NCBI GenBank assembly: GCA_958419975.1 | Contig: CATZIG010000113.1 | Coordinates: 1 to 6,726, forward strand | DNA length: 6,726 bases | Origin: an uncultured Collinsella sp. | GTDB lineage: Bacteria > Actinomycetota > Coriobacteriia > Coriobacteriales > Coriobacteriaceae | Direction of reading: 5' to 3' | Part shown: positions 1 to 5,198 of the stretch, in pieces | How positions within the stretch are numbered: position 1 is the stretch's first letter | Layout of the letters: every line of letters starts with the position of its first letter | The notes under the pieces: model-generated | What the model was told of the DNA's origin: nothing | Seen by the model: the letters and a program-made list of their open reading frames with translations, nothing else | The model's database searches: none | Translations under genes and position numbers: made by a program

Positions 1-2
1 TG

Positions 3-665
3 TTTGGTAAGATCACGCGCCTGGGCCGGCTCGAGCAGACCATGGCGGGCATCGACGCGGCACTGGCTTGGGGCTTTGAGCCGGTTAAGGTGAACTGCGT
101 TGTTGTGCGACGGCTCAACCAGGATGTGGCGGCCCTCGCACGGCTGACCGTCGACCGCCCCATTCACCTGCGCTTTATCGAATACATGCCCATCGGCGAC
201 GAACGCACGAGCTCGCATTGCGCTGTGGACCCGCATGCGCCCGCGCTCAATCCCGAGCTGTGGGATGCGAGCGATACCGTGCCGAGCGACGAGCTGCGGG
301 CGCGCATCAATGCAGGAGCCGCCGCGGTGGGCCTGGACGAGCTCGAGCCGCTCGACATTAACGACGCTCCTGCCGGCGCGGGCCCTGCGCGCTATTGGCA
401 TTTTCCGGGCGCGGCGGGAACGGTTGGCTTCATCAGCGCCATGTCCAACCATTTTTGTGCGAATTGCAACCGCCTGCGCCTGACGGCCGATGGCAACGTG
501 CGTCCGTGCCTGTTCAGCGATGCCGAGTATTCGGTGCGTGACACCCTGCGCCGTGGTGATGATATGCAGGTACTTTCGATTTGGCGCGATGCCGTGGCCC
601 ACAAACCGCAGGAACACGCGATAATTGAGGGCACGCAACGATTTATGTCCCAAATCGGAGGATGA
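3..665 (+). CDS. moaA: GTP 3',8-cyclase MoaA, C-terminal part (5' end outside window)
   Basis: The reading frame is open from the left edge, so this is the last 220 residues of a protein of about 330; the radical-SAM CxxxCxxC motif would lie upstream. MoaA converts GTP to 3',8-cyclo-7,8-dihydro-GTP, the first step of molybdenum cofactor synthesis, in the cytoplasm. What shows this: KITRLGRLEQTMAGIDAAL near the start, then GFEPVKVNCVV and LRFIEYMPIGD, all typical of the MoaA core. The C-terminal 4Fe-4S cluster motif is complete: CANCNRLRLTADGNVRPC gives Cys-x2-Cys-x13-Cys, the cluster that binds GTP. The protein ends in IGG; the terminal Gly-Gly is known to be needed for MoaA activity. The last bases of the gene (GGAGGA, 657-662) also form the ribosome binding site of the next gene, 4 nt further on, so the two are probably co-transcribed and translationally coupled. 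The first ATG in the window (42) is internal, not the start. Confidence 0.95.
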   Translation, partial: FGKITRLGRLEQTMAGIDAALAWGFEPVKVNCVVVRRLNQDVAALARLTVDRPIHLRFIEYMPIGDERTSSHCAVDPHAPALNPELWDASDTVPSDELRARINAGAAAVGLDELEPLDINDAPAGAGPARYWHFPGAAGTVGFISAMSNHFCANCNRLRLTADGNVRPCLFSDAEYSVRDTLRRGDDMQVLSIWRDAVAHKPQEHAIIEGTQRFMSQIGG

Positions 666-669
666 TCAT

Positions 670-1971
670 ATGGCCAAGAGCAGGTACGCCGATGCCACCA
701 AGGCCGCTCGCAGGGGCGCGATGTCTGCCCACAAAGCCACGGCTGCGGCGAATGTTGGCAACGCCGACACGTCCGTGCAACCGTCTGCCAGCGCTGTCGC
801 CGAGCCCGCCCGTGACGCCCGTCGTGACGAGCTGACGCACGTGGACGCCAAGGGCGAGGTGCGCATGGTCGACGTGTCCGACAAGGCCGAGACCCATCGC
901 ATTGCTATCGCCGAGGGCACTATCCTCATGCATCCCGAGACGCAGGCCATGGTGCTGCAGGACCGCGCCAAGAAGGGCGACGTGCTTGCCTGCGCGCGCG
1001 TGGCGGGCATTATGGCCATCAAGCGCACGAGTGACATCATCCCCATGTGCCATCCGTTGCTCATTACCAAGAGTAAGTGCGACATTGCGCCCATCGCTCC
1101 GGCGGGGACGCCGGCCGAGGACGTGCCCGAGGGTTGGGCGCCGGCGCGTTCGGACGGACAGGTTGGCTTTCACGTACTGGTTACGGCCGGCGTGACGGGC
1201 AAGACGGGTATCGAGATGGAGGCCCTGACCGGCGCGAGTGCCGCGTGCCTAACGATCTACGACATGTGCAAAGCCGTCGATCGCGGCATGGAGATCGTCG
1301 ACGTGCGCTTGCTGCACAAGGAAGGCGGCCGCTCGGGCATATGGGACCGCGCAGAGCGACAGGCCGCTGCTGAGGCTACCGCTGCCGACGGCGACGCTCC
1401 CGCGAGCGCACCCGTCGCCGTCGCGCCTGCGGCCCTGACCCCAGCCGTCCCCGCGATCGCGTTTATCGGCTACCAAAACTCGGGCAAGACCACGCTTGTC
1501 GAGAAGGTTATCGCCGAGCTCACCCGCCGCGGCCTGCGCGTGGGCTCGCTCAAGCATCATGGGCATCACGGCTTTGATATCGATGTGCCCGCTAAGGACA
1601 CCTGGCGCCATCACCAGGCCGGCTCCAAGCACGTGGGCCTCATTTGCGCCACGCGCTGGGCGGAATACGCCGACACGCGCGAGGAGGACGAGATGCCCGC
1701 GCGCGAGCTGCTGTTGCGCTACAACGATGTCGACGTGGTGATCATCGAGGGCTACAAGACCGAGGGCTTCGACAACATCGTGGTGGCGCGCTCGGGTGTC
1801 GACCGTCTGCGCGGCAAGAGCTCGCTCGACCTGGTCGATGGCCACACGCTGGCCCTTGCCTGCAACGAGGCCCTGGCACGTCAGGCCTTCGACGCCGGCT
1901 TTGCGACCCGAGCCATCAACATCAACGACGCCCGGGCCATCTGCGACCTTATTCAAGATTATCTGGCCTAA
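670..1971 (+). CDS. moaC: MoaC-MobB fusion: cyclic pyranopterin monophosphate synthase plus GTP-binding domain
   Basis: A protein of 433 residues with two domains. Residues about 54-225 are MoaC, which turns the MoaA product into cyclic pyranopterin monophosphate: MVDVSDK (66-72), KRTSDIIPMCHPL (118-130, His128) and TGIEMEALTGASAACLTIYDMCKAVDRG (Asp198, Lys201). Residues about 263-433 are MobB, a P-loop GTPase-like partner of guanine-dinucleotide attachment to molybdopterin: Walker A GYQNSGKTT (267-275), SLKHHGHHGFDID (293-305), VVIIEGYKTEG (356-366). An Ala/Pro-rich linker (226-262) joins them. The start at 670 is chosen because GGAGGA lies 7 nt upstream; a TTG at 625 in the same frame overlaps moaA and has no good site. 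Oddities: an Ala-rich, Arg/Lys-containing extension of about 53 residues before MoaC, and about 19 extra residues between CHPL and TGIEMEAL (near 139-162) compared with E. coli MoaC as I recall it. The domain calls are sure; the job of the extra segments is unknown. Confidence 0.95.
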   Translation: MAKSRYADATKAARRGAMSAHKATAAANVGNADTSVQPSASAVAEPARDARRDELTHVDAKGEVRMVDVSDKAETHRIAIAEGTILMHPETQAMVLQDRAKKGDVLACARVAGIMAIKRTSDIIPMCHPLLITKSKCDIAPIAPAGTPAEDVPEGWAPARSDGQVGFHVLVTAGVTGKTGIEMEALTGASAACLTIYDMCKAVDRGMEIVDVRLLHKEGGRSGIWDRAERQAAAEATAADGDAPASAPVAVAPAALTPAVPAIAFIGYQNSGKTTLVEKVIAELTRRGLRVGSLKHHGHHGFDIDVPAKDTWRHHQAGSKHVGLICATRWAEYADTREEDEMPARELLLRYNDVDVVIIEGYKTEGFDNIVVARSGVDRLRGKSSLDLVDGHTLALACNEALARQAFDAGFATRAININDARAICDLIQDYLA

Positions 1972-2008
1972 AACCAGCCAAAAAAGACAGGTTAATTTGG
2001 CAGGTTTT
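1970..2008 (+). terminator. Stem-loop starting on the moaC-mobB stop codon, probable terminator
   Basis: AAAACCAGCCAAA (1970-1982) pairs with TTTGGCAGGTTTT (1996-2008) over 13 positions with one A/A mismatch (1976 and 2002), around a 13-nt loop. The left arm begins inside the TAA stop codon. The A-rich left end and the GGTTTT right end resemble a bidirectional intrinsic terminator, although no longer T run follows. It is a first hairpin of a tandem pair with 2028-2065. Confidence 0.55.
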
Positions 2009-2027
2009 ATCTGGGCAAACGTCATTT

Positions 2028-2065
2028 CCACCACAAAGGGGCCAGGCACCTTTGTGGTGGTTTTT
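2028..2065 (+). terminator. Intrinsic terminator after moaC-mobB; also copy 1 of the intergenic palindrome
   Basis: CCACCACAAAGG (2028-2039) and CCTTTGTGGTGG (2049-2060) form a perfect 12-bp stem around the 9-nt loop GGCCAGGCA, followed directly by TTTTT (2061-2065). This is a strong Rho-independent terminator for the molybdenum cofactor operon. The same stem and loop recur at 3559 and 4515 without the T run, so the sequence also belongs to a repeat family, and termination may be a role this copy gained by its place. Confidence 0.8.
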
Positions 2066-2068
2066 GCT

Positions 2069-2098
2069 TTGGTAGATGTGTGGGGCATGCCTTACAAT
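2069..2098 (+). promoter_or_regulatory. Candidate promoter of the MFS gene inside a 9-bp inverted repeat
   Basis: TTGGTA (2069-2074, 4 of 6 to the -35 consensus) and TACAAT (2093-2098, 5 of 6 to -10) are 18 bp apart, placing transcription start near 2105. The two boxes lie within a perfect 9-bp inverted repeat, TTGGTAGAT (2069-2077) and ATCTACCAA (2097-2105), with 19 bp between. A repressor bound to these arms would cover both boxes, so this may be an operator; equally it may be chance. No factor is recognised. Confidence 0.45.
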
Positions 2099-2144
2099 CT
2101 ACCAAGTAGTTCATGACGGGCGAAAAACGGAGAGAAGGGGCTTG

Positions 2145-2229
2145 ATGCGTCCTTAATGTTTCATGCGGATAGATTGATTTGACAGACGGTGGCGAATGCC
2201 CGCCGTCCGCATTCGTATGAAACAAGGAG
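2145..2229 (+). promoter_or_regulatory. MFS leader: three-codon ORF and hairpin that can mask the ribosome binding site
   Basis: AGAAGGGG (2133-2140) sits 4 nt before ATG CGT CCT TAA (2145-2156, Met-Arg-Pro). A second mini-ORF of 8 codons starts at ATG 2156, overlapping that stop, and ends at 2182. The leader can fold as a long imperfect hairpin. TCCTT (2150-2154) pairs with AAGGA (2224-2228), which is the transporter's Shine-Dalgarno. GTTTCAT (2158-2164) pairs with ATGAAAC (2217-2223). GCGGA (2165-2169) pairs with TCCGC (2206-2210), and GACGGTGG (2185-2192) pairs with CCGCCGTC (2200-2207) with one G-U pair. The last two compete for 2206-2207. The layout matches translational attenuation, where a ribosome on the short ORF frees the downstream start. 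Pairings were drawn by hand. Confidence 0.4.
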
Positions 2230-2234
2230 TCTCC

Positions 2235-3461
2235 ATGCTCGCCTCTCTTTTCTCAAAGCCTCAATCATCGCTGTCCGCGCAGGCTAAGCACCTGGTGGCA
2301 ATGCGCTTCCTCATATATACCGGCTTTCAGACCAGCTACTTCATCGGTGTCATCGGAACGCTCACCTATGCAGACGATGCCTCGGTTGTGGCGACATCGC
2401 TGGCCGTCCTTTTTATGAACGTATTCGTGATCTTGGGATCCTTTGCGGGTGGCGCGGCGCTCGACGCCTGGGGCCCGTGTCGGCATTTCCGGGCGAGCAT
2501 CGTCGGCACGCTGACAACCGGCGCGGCAATTCTCGCCTTTGGCAGTGCGACCGAAACAGTCCTTGCCGGCGCGGTACTCCTGGGCTTTGTGATGGGATTT
2601 GCCCAGCCCATTGCCACGTCCTATCCGGCGTATCTCACCGACGACCCTGTCGAGCTCAAAGACATCAACTCCGCCATCGCGGTGGCCGCGTCGTCGCGCG
2701 CGGTGTTCGTGCTCATGATGATCTTTACCGTACTGGCGCTCGTCGCCGGTTGGGGCTTTAGGCCGCAAGGAGGTCGCGTCGCCGGGTATGCGGATGCCGA
2801 TTCGGCAGAGGAAGGGGAGCGTGCGGGACAAAGCTCCAACCCTAGCACGTCCGCCCGCGCAACCTTCGCGACCAGCATCAAGACAGTCTTCACCAACAGC
2901 GTCCTCGCGCTACTTTTCTGCATCATCTTCCTCTCGAACTTTGGCTATGGAGCTTTCGATCCGCTGGAGTCGTTCTTCTACCGCGATGTTCTGCATGTCG
3001 GTGTTGAGTGGATGGGCTGGCTCTCGTCGGCCAGCGGTGTGGGCGCGGTGCTGGGCGCCGTTATTGCGCTCCGTTTGCCGCCGCATCTGATCAACCTTAA
3101 AACGCTGCTCGCGGCGCTTATGTCCGTGGGCCTGGGAAGCCTGCTCTACGTGGGAACAACGTATGTGGGCGTGGCGCTCATTGGCCAGATTGCCCTGGGC
3201 GTGGCCTGGGGCGTCGTCAACCCGCTCCACAACACGATCGTGCAAACGACGGCCCCGCTCGAGCAGCTCGGTCGCGTGAACTCGGTCATGGGTTTTGGCA
3301 ACATGTTCGCCGGCGTGGCCCCGCTGGCGATTGCCCCGTGGCTGGCGGCGACGTTTGGCGTGCAGCAGACGCTCGTTGGTGCGGGCATGGTCGTGACGGC
3401 GGTTCCCGCGGCGTTGCTGCTGTTTGAACGCCGACATTTTGATCGTGCCGCAAGGCAGTAA
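2235..3461 (+). CDS. MFS transporter, possibly lacking one membrane segment
   Basis: A 408-residue inner-membrane protein of the major facilitator superfamily, likely a proton-driven exporter of the kind related to EntS or macrolide exporters; the substrate cannot be read from the sequence. The N half has hydrophobic segments near 23-45, 52-76, 87-103 and 108-130, then one merged segment 145-175. A polar loop (176-220, rich in Glu, Ser, Gly) follows, then six segments near 221-241, 257-280, 290-309, 311-335, 350-372 and 378-397. GRVNSVMGFGNMFAG (346-360) is a typical MFS stretch before TM11. In relatives about 20 more residues, ending TM5 with a GPALGG-like turn, lie between NS (145-146) and the next aromatic segment; here NSAIAVAASSRAVFVLMMIF runs straight on, so 11 rather than 12 segments are predicted. 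Start chosen at 2235 because AAGGAG is 5 nt upstream; the in-frame ATGs at 2196 and 2217 lie in the leader hairpin. Single gene with its own promoter. Confidence 0.88.
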   Translation: MLASLFSKPQSSLSAQAKHLVAMRFLIYTGFQTSYFIGVIGTLTYADDASVVATSLAVLFMNVFVILGSFAGGAALDAWGPCRHFRASIVGTLTTGAAILAFGSATETVLAGAVLLGFVMGFAQPIATSYPAYLTDDPVELKDINSAIAVAASSRAVFVLMMIFTVLALVAGWGFRPQGGRVAGYADADSAEEGERAGQSSNPSTSARATFATSIKTVFTNSVLALLFCIIFLSNFGYGAFDPLESFFYRDVLHVGVEWMGWLSSASGVGAVLGAVIALRLPPHLINLKTLLAALMSVGLGSLLYVGTTYVGVALIGQIALGVAWGVVNPLHNTIVQTTAPLEQLGRVNSVMGFGNMFAGVAPLAIAPWLAATFGVQQTLVGAGMVVTAVPAALLLFERRHFDRAARQ

Positions 3462-3526
3462 AAACCATCACAACATTCAGCGAAATTTGCGATTTTGCCG
3501 AAAAACGTCGAATGTTGTGATGCTTT
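3462..3526 (+). terminator. 13-bp inverted repeat after the MFS gene, probable terminator or repeat element
   Basis: CATCACAACATTC (3466-3478) and GAATGTTGTGATG (3510-3522) pair perfectly. After a C/C mismatch the stem continues with AAA (3462-3464) and TTT (3524-3526). The loop is 31 nt (3479-3509), long for a plain terminator, and only CTTT follows the stem. It starts directly after the stop codon, so ending MFS transcripts is likely. The large loop also fits an inserted palindromic element. Confidence 0.5.
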
Positions 3527-3558
3527 GCGCCCCGGGCCAGGTCACCCTGCGGGTTCGG

Positions 3559-3589
3559 CCACCACAAAGGGGGGCAGGCACCTTTGTGG
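3559..3589 (+). repeat. Intergenic palindrome, copy 2
   Basis: The left arm CCACCACAAAGG (3559-3570) is identical to copy 1. The loop GGGGCAGGCA (3571-3580) keeps CAGGCA. The right arm CCTTTGTGG (3581-3589) is shorter, leaving a 9-bp stem. No T run follows, so it is not an intrinsic terminator. It has the same orientation as the other two copies and lies 97 nt after the MFS stop. Confidence 0.75.
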
Positions 3590-3593
3590 CGAT

Positions 3594-3625
3594 CGGGCCC
3601 CAACGGCCCGTGCCTTGGTATACCA
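3594..3625 (+). promoter_or_regulatory. GC hairpin and 10-bp palindrome upstream of the HAD gene
   Basis: CGGGCC (3594-3599) and GGCCCG (3605-3610) form a 6-bp GC stem around CCAAC. Next comes the perfect palindrome TGGTATACCA (3616-3625), 54 nt before the HAD start codon. TATACC or TACCAT inside it could serve as a weak -10 box, but no fitting -35 box is seen. Promoter or operator function is a guess from position. Confidence 0.25.
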
Positions 3626-3679
3626 TGTACGCCGTTCACGAATACACCCCACACCGCCGCACAACCCAGAAAGGCCCCC

Positions 3680-4501
3680 ATGGACACCACCTTCAGCCAT
3701 ATCAAAGCCGTGTTCTGCGATATCGACGGCACACTGCTCACGAGCCAGCACACGGTGTCTCCGCGCACCGTGGCGGCGATCCGCGCCCTGCGCGAGCGCG
3801 GCGTGCTCTTTGGCCTGTGCACCGGGCGCGACGCCCACGCGACCGAGGCCATGTACGAGCTCTGGGGCATCGAAGGTCTGGTGGACGTGCTCGTGGGCTG
3901 CGGTGGCGCCGAGGTCATCGATCGCGCGCACGACATCAACGAGCTGAGCTATCCGCTGCCGGGCGAGACCATCGCGCGCATCTGCGAGCACATGGCGGAC
4001 CTTCCGGCAACGCCCGTCTGCCCCCGAGACGGCGTGTTCTACGTGCCCGAGAGCAACGCGTGCGTCGAGCACCTGTCGCGCGTCGACGGCGTGCCCTACC
4101 AGGTGGTCGATTTTGCCGAGTTCTTGCGCGAGCCGCAGCCCAAGGTGATGTTTACCATGGCGCCCGAGGTAATGCCGCGGGTGATTGAGCGGGCGTCGAC
4201 GTTTGCCGATGACACTGTTAAGGCGGCGGCTCTGCAAACCACGCAGCGGCTCTACGAGTTCATGGATCCGCGCGTGTCCAAGACGCGCGGCCTTGTGCGC
4301 GTGGCGGAGCTCAACGACATGGAGCTCCAGAACATCTGCGTGTTTGGCGATGCCGATAACGACACCTGCATGGTGGCCGACGCCGGCGTGGGCGTGGCCA
4401 TGGCAAATGGCGGCGATGCCACCCGTGCCGCCGCCGACTTTGTAACCGCGAGCAACGACAAAGACGGCATCGCGATCTTTATCGAGGAGCATCTGCTGTA
4501 G
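3680..4501 (+). CDS. Cof-type HAD-superfamily phosphatase
   Basis: A cytoplasmic protein of 273 residues, the normal length for the Cof (HAD-IIB) family, whose members dephosphorylate small sugar or nucleotide phosphates with Mg2+. All four motifs are present. Motif I is DIDGTLL (14-20), with Asp14 as nucleophile and Asp16 as acid/base. Motif II is Thr48 in LCTGRD. Motif III is Lys201 in VSKTRGL. Motif IV is GDADND (223-228), followed by GVGVAMANG (236-244), typical of the family. The C2-type cap lies between, roughly 80-195. The usual Cof KG.AL after the motif III lysine is changed to KTRGL. Start at 3680 follows AGAAAGG by 5 nt; the reading frame is open further upstream, but through the intergenic repeat. 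The substrate cannot be predicted. It stands alone between two copies of the intergenic palindrome, with no sign of an operon. Confidence 0.93.
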   Translation: MDTTFSHIKAVFCDIDGTLLTSQHTVSPRTVAAIRALRERGVLFGLCTGRDAHATEAMYELWGIEGLVDVLVGCGGAEVIDRAHDINELSYPLPGETIARICEHMADLPATPVCPRDGVFYVPESNACVEHLSRVDGVPYQVVDFAEFLREPQPKVMFTMAPEVMPRVIERASTFADDTVKAAALQTTQRLYEFMDPRVSKTRGLVRVAELNDMELQNICVFGDADNDTCMVADAGVGVAMANGGDATRAAADFVTASNDKDGIAIFIEEHLL

Positions 4502-4514
4502 CGCCGGGGGAGAA

Positions 4515-4547
4515 CCACCACAAAGGGAGCAGGCTCCTTTGCGGTGG
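4515..4547 (+). repeat. Intergenic palindrome, copy 3
   Basis: CCACCACAAAGG (4515-4526) pairs with CCTTTGCGGTGG (4536-4547) with one A/C mismatch (4520 and 4542). The loop GAGCAGGCT keeps CAGGC. It begins 13 nt after the HAD stop. No T run follows. GAG (4527-4529) and CTC (4534-4536) can extend the stem by pairing inside the loop. Confidence 0.75.
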
Positions 4548-4626
4548 CCTCAGGCGATTTGGGCGAATTGATGCCTAAAAACTGCGCGCAAATTCAAATT
4601 TGGTTGTCTGAACATTACGCTTCTAA

Positions 4627-4664
4627 CTACCGATGGGTTAAAGATATTCCCATCAATTTGGTAG
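4627..4664 (+). repeat. Imperfect inverted repeat upstream of the direct repeats
   Basis: CTACCGATGGG (4627-4637) pairs with CCCATC (4649-4654) and, after a 5-nt bulge, GGTAG (4660-4664), giving 6 plus 5 bp around an 11-nt loop. It is followed by CTATTCCTCCC, without a clear T run. It could be a weak terminator or a protein site; nothing in the sequence decides. Confidence 0.3.
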
Positions 4665-4688
4665 TCTATTCCTCCCGGTTAATGATCT

Positions 4689-4718
4689 ACCGTTCACGGT
4701 CGATTTTCGACCGTTCAC
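4689..4718 (+). promoter_or_regulatory. Candidate LytTR response-regulator binding site
   Basis: ACCGTTCAC occurs twice, at 4689-4697 and 4710-4718, identical and in the same direction, with exactly 12 bp between, so the copies are 21 bp or two helical turns apart. LytTR-family regulators such as AgrA and LytR bind pairs of 9-bp direct repeats of the form [TA][AC][CA]GTTN[AG][TG] with a spacer of 12 or 13 bp; each copy fits 8 of 9 positions. The spacer itself is part of a perfect palindrome, GGTCGA-TTT-TCGACC (4698-4712). The likely target is the surface-protein gene at 5007. Confidence 0.5.
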
Positions 4719-4731
4719 AGGATGTTTACTC

Positions 4732-4760
4732 TTGAGCAAAATGTTGTGCAAATAAATAAA
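4732..4760 (+). promoter_or_regulatory. Weak candidate promoter just after the direct repeats
   Basis: TTGAGC (4732-4737, 4 of 6) and AATAAA (4755-4760, 4 of 6) are 17 bp apart, 13 nt downstream of the second direct repeat. Promoters that depend on a LytTR activator usually lie just downstream of such repeats and have poor boxes. If used, the leader of the surface-protein gene would be about 240 nt. Confidence 0.25.
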
Positions 4761-4887
4761 ATGCTATTAAAAAACTGATAACTAACTTAATTACCAGTAG
4801 AAACAGATATTTCAGAGCGAATAAACGAAAGCAAATCTGAGTAAATGTCAAGAGAATTGAGAATTCGCTACAAAACTATCGGTATTT

Positions 4888-4917
4888 TTGCTTAGATGTT
4901 AAAACAATCGTTACAAT
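4888..4917 (+). promoter_or_regulatory. Candidate promoter nearer to the surface-protein gene
   Basis: TTGCTT (4888-4893, 3 of 6) and TACAAT (4912-4917, 5 of 6) are 18 bp apart in AT-rich DNA. Transcription would start near 4924, leaving a leader of about 83 nt that contains the inverted repeat at 4932-4952. The good -10 box makes this the better of the two candidates by sequence alone. Confidence 0.35.
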
Positions 4918-4931
4918 ATGAACTATAAGCG

Positions 4932-4952
4932 TGCGCAATTACAGATTGCGCA
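4932..4952 (+). repeat. Perfect 8-bp inverted repeat in the surface-protein leader
   Basis: TGCGCAAT (4932-4939) and ATTGCGCA (4945-4952) flank TACAG. As RNA this is a stable hairpin; as DNA it is a symmetric 21-bp site of operator shape, just downstream of the promoter at 4888-4917. It has no T run and lies 54 nt before the start codon, so it is not a terminator of the upstream gene. Confidence 0.45.
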
Positions 4953-5006
4953 GATACGTTTGATAGTGAAAGAGCAAGATCGCGGTCTCTTGGGGAGGAG
5001 ACATCG

Positions 5007-5198
5007 ATGAAAGCGAATTCAGAAAAAACTAAGCAGAGTAAAAAAGCGACGCGCCGTGTACTGGCAGGCGTTTTGTGCGGAGCCTCCGTGTTGAGCCTGG
5101 TACTGTCGCTCGTCATGCCTCCGATCTCGCAGGCCATTGCCAACGATGTCCAGACGGTTCCTACCGAGGAAACTGTAATGGGGGGGTTCCTCAAGTGA
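5007..5198 (+). CDS. N-terminal fragment of a secreted surface protein: signal peptide, cut short by a frameshift
   Basis: A 63-codon frame with a strong ribosome binding site (GGGGAGGAG, 4992-5000, 6 nt before ATG). The product is a long Gram-positive type signal peptide: Lys/Arg-rich start (MKANSEKTKQSKKATRR), hydrophobic core from about 18 to 37 (VLAGVLCGASVLSLVLSLV), and a likely cleavage site after QAIA near residue 45. Acidic residues then begin (NDVQTVPTEETVMGG) and the frame runs into TGA at 5196, just after seven G at 5180-5186. The frame at 5185-6726 continues with exactly what a mature surface protein should show. Removing one G would read VMGGSSSESTDVDN without a break. I therefore take this as the first exon-like part of one gene now out of frame, not a separate small protein. 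Confidence 0.85.
   Translation: MKANSEKTKQSKKATRRVLAGVLCGASVLSLVLSLVMPPISQAIANDVQTVPTEETVMGGFLK
5180..5186 (+). repeat. Seven-G homopolymer at the frame junction, candidate phase-variation tract
   Basis: Seven G in a row, coding Met-Gly-Gly in the signal-peptide frame. With seven G the frame stops at 5196. With six (or nine) G it enters the long downstream frame. Homopolymeric G tracts of this kind change length by slipped-strand mispairing and switch surface proteins on and off in many host-associated bacteria. The tract is short for a highly mutable one. Confidence 0.6.

Larger units (their letters stand above)
4548..5006 (+). other. AT-rich non-coding region upstream of the surface-protein gene
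   Basis: This stretch of 459 nt has no credible gene and is clearly richer in A and T than the first 4.5 kb, most strongly at 4735-4925. It holds an imperfect hairpin (4627-4664), LytTR-like direct repeats (4689-4718), two candidate promoters and a leader inverted repeat, each listed separately. The AT content and the different codon use of the gene behind it suggest a horizontally acquired or fast-evolving surface locus. No tRNA, transposase or attachment site was seen. Confidence 0.6.

Noticed and set aside
625..669. Upstream TTG start for moaC-mobB
   Set aside because: It overlaps moaA by 41 nt and has no ribosome binding site, while ATG 670 follows GGAGGA at 7 nt.
1249..2088. 279-codon open frame on the minus strand opposite moaC-mobB
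   Set aside because: It lies antisense to a sure gene, crosses the terminator hairpins, and arises from GC-rich codon bias.
3542..4492. 316-codon open frame on the minus strand opposite the HAD gene
   Set aside because: It is a shadow of the conserved HAD frame; its translation is a His/Arg/Val-rich string with no recognisable motif.
2028..4547. The three palindromes as a CRISPR array
   Set aside because: Copies are about 1.5 and 0.95 kb apart with whole genes between; there are no short uniform spacers and no cas gene.
4544..4735. 63-codon open frame downstream of the HAD gene
   Set aside because: It starts with GTG inside the palindrome copy, has no ribosome binding site, and overlaps the inverted and direct repeats; its sequence shows no domain or signal.
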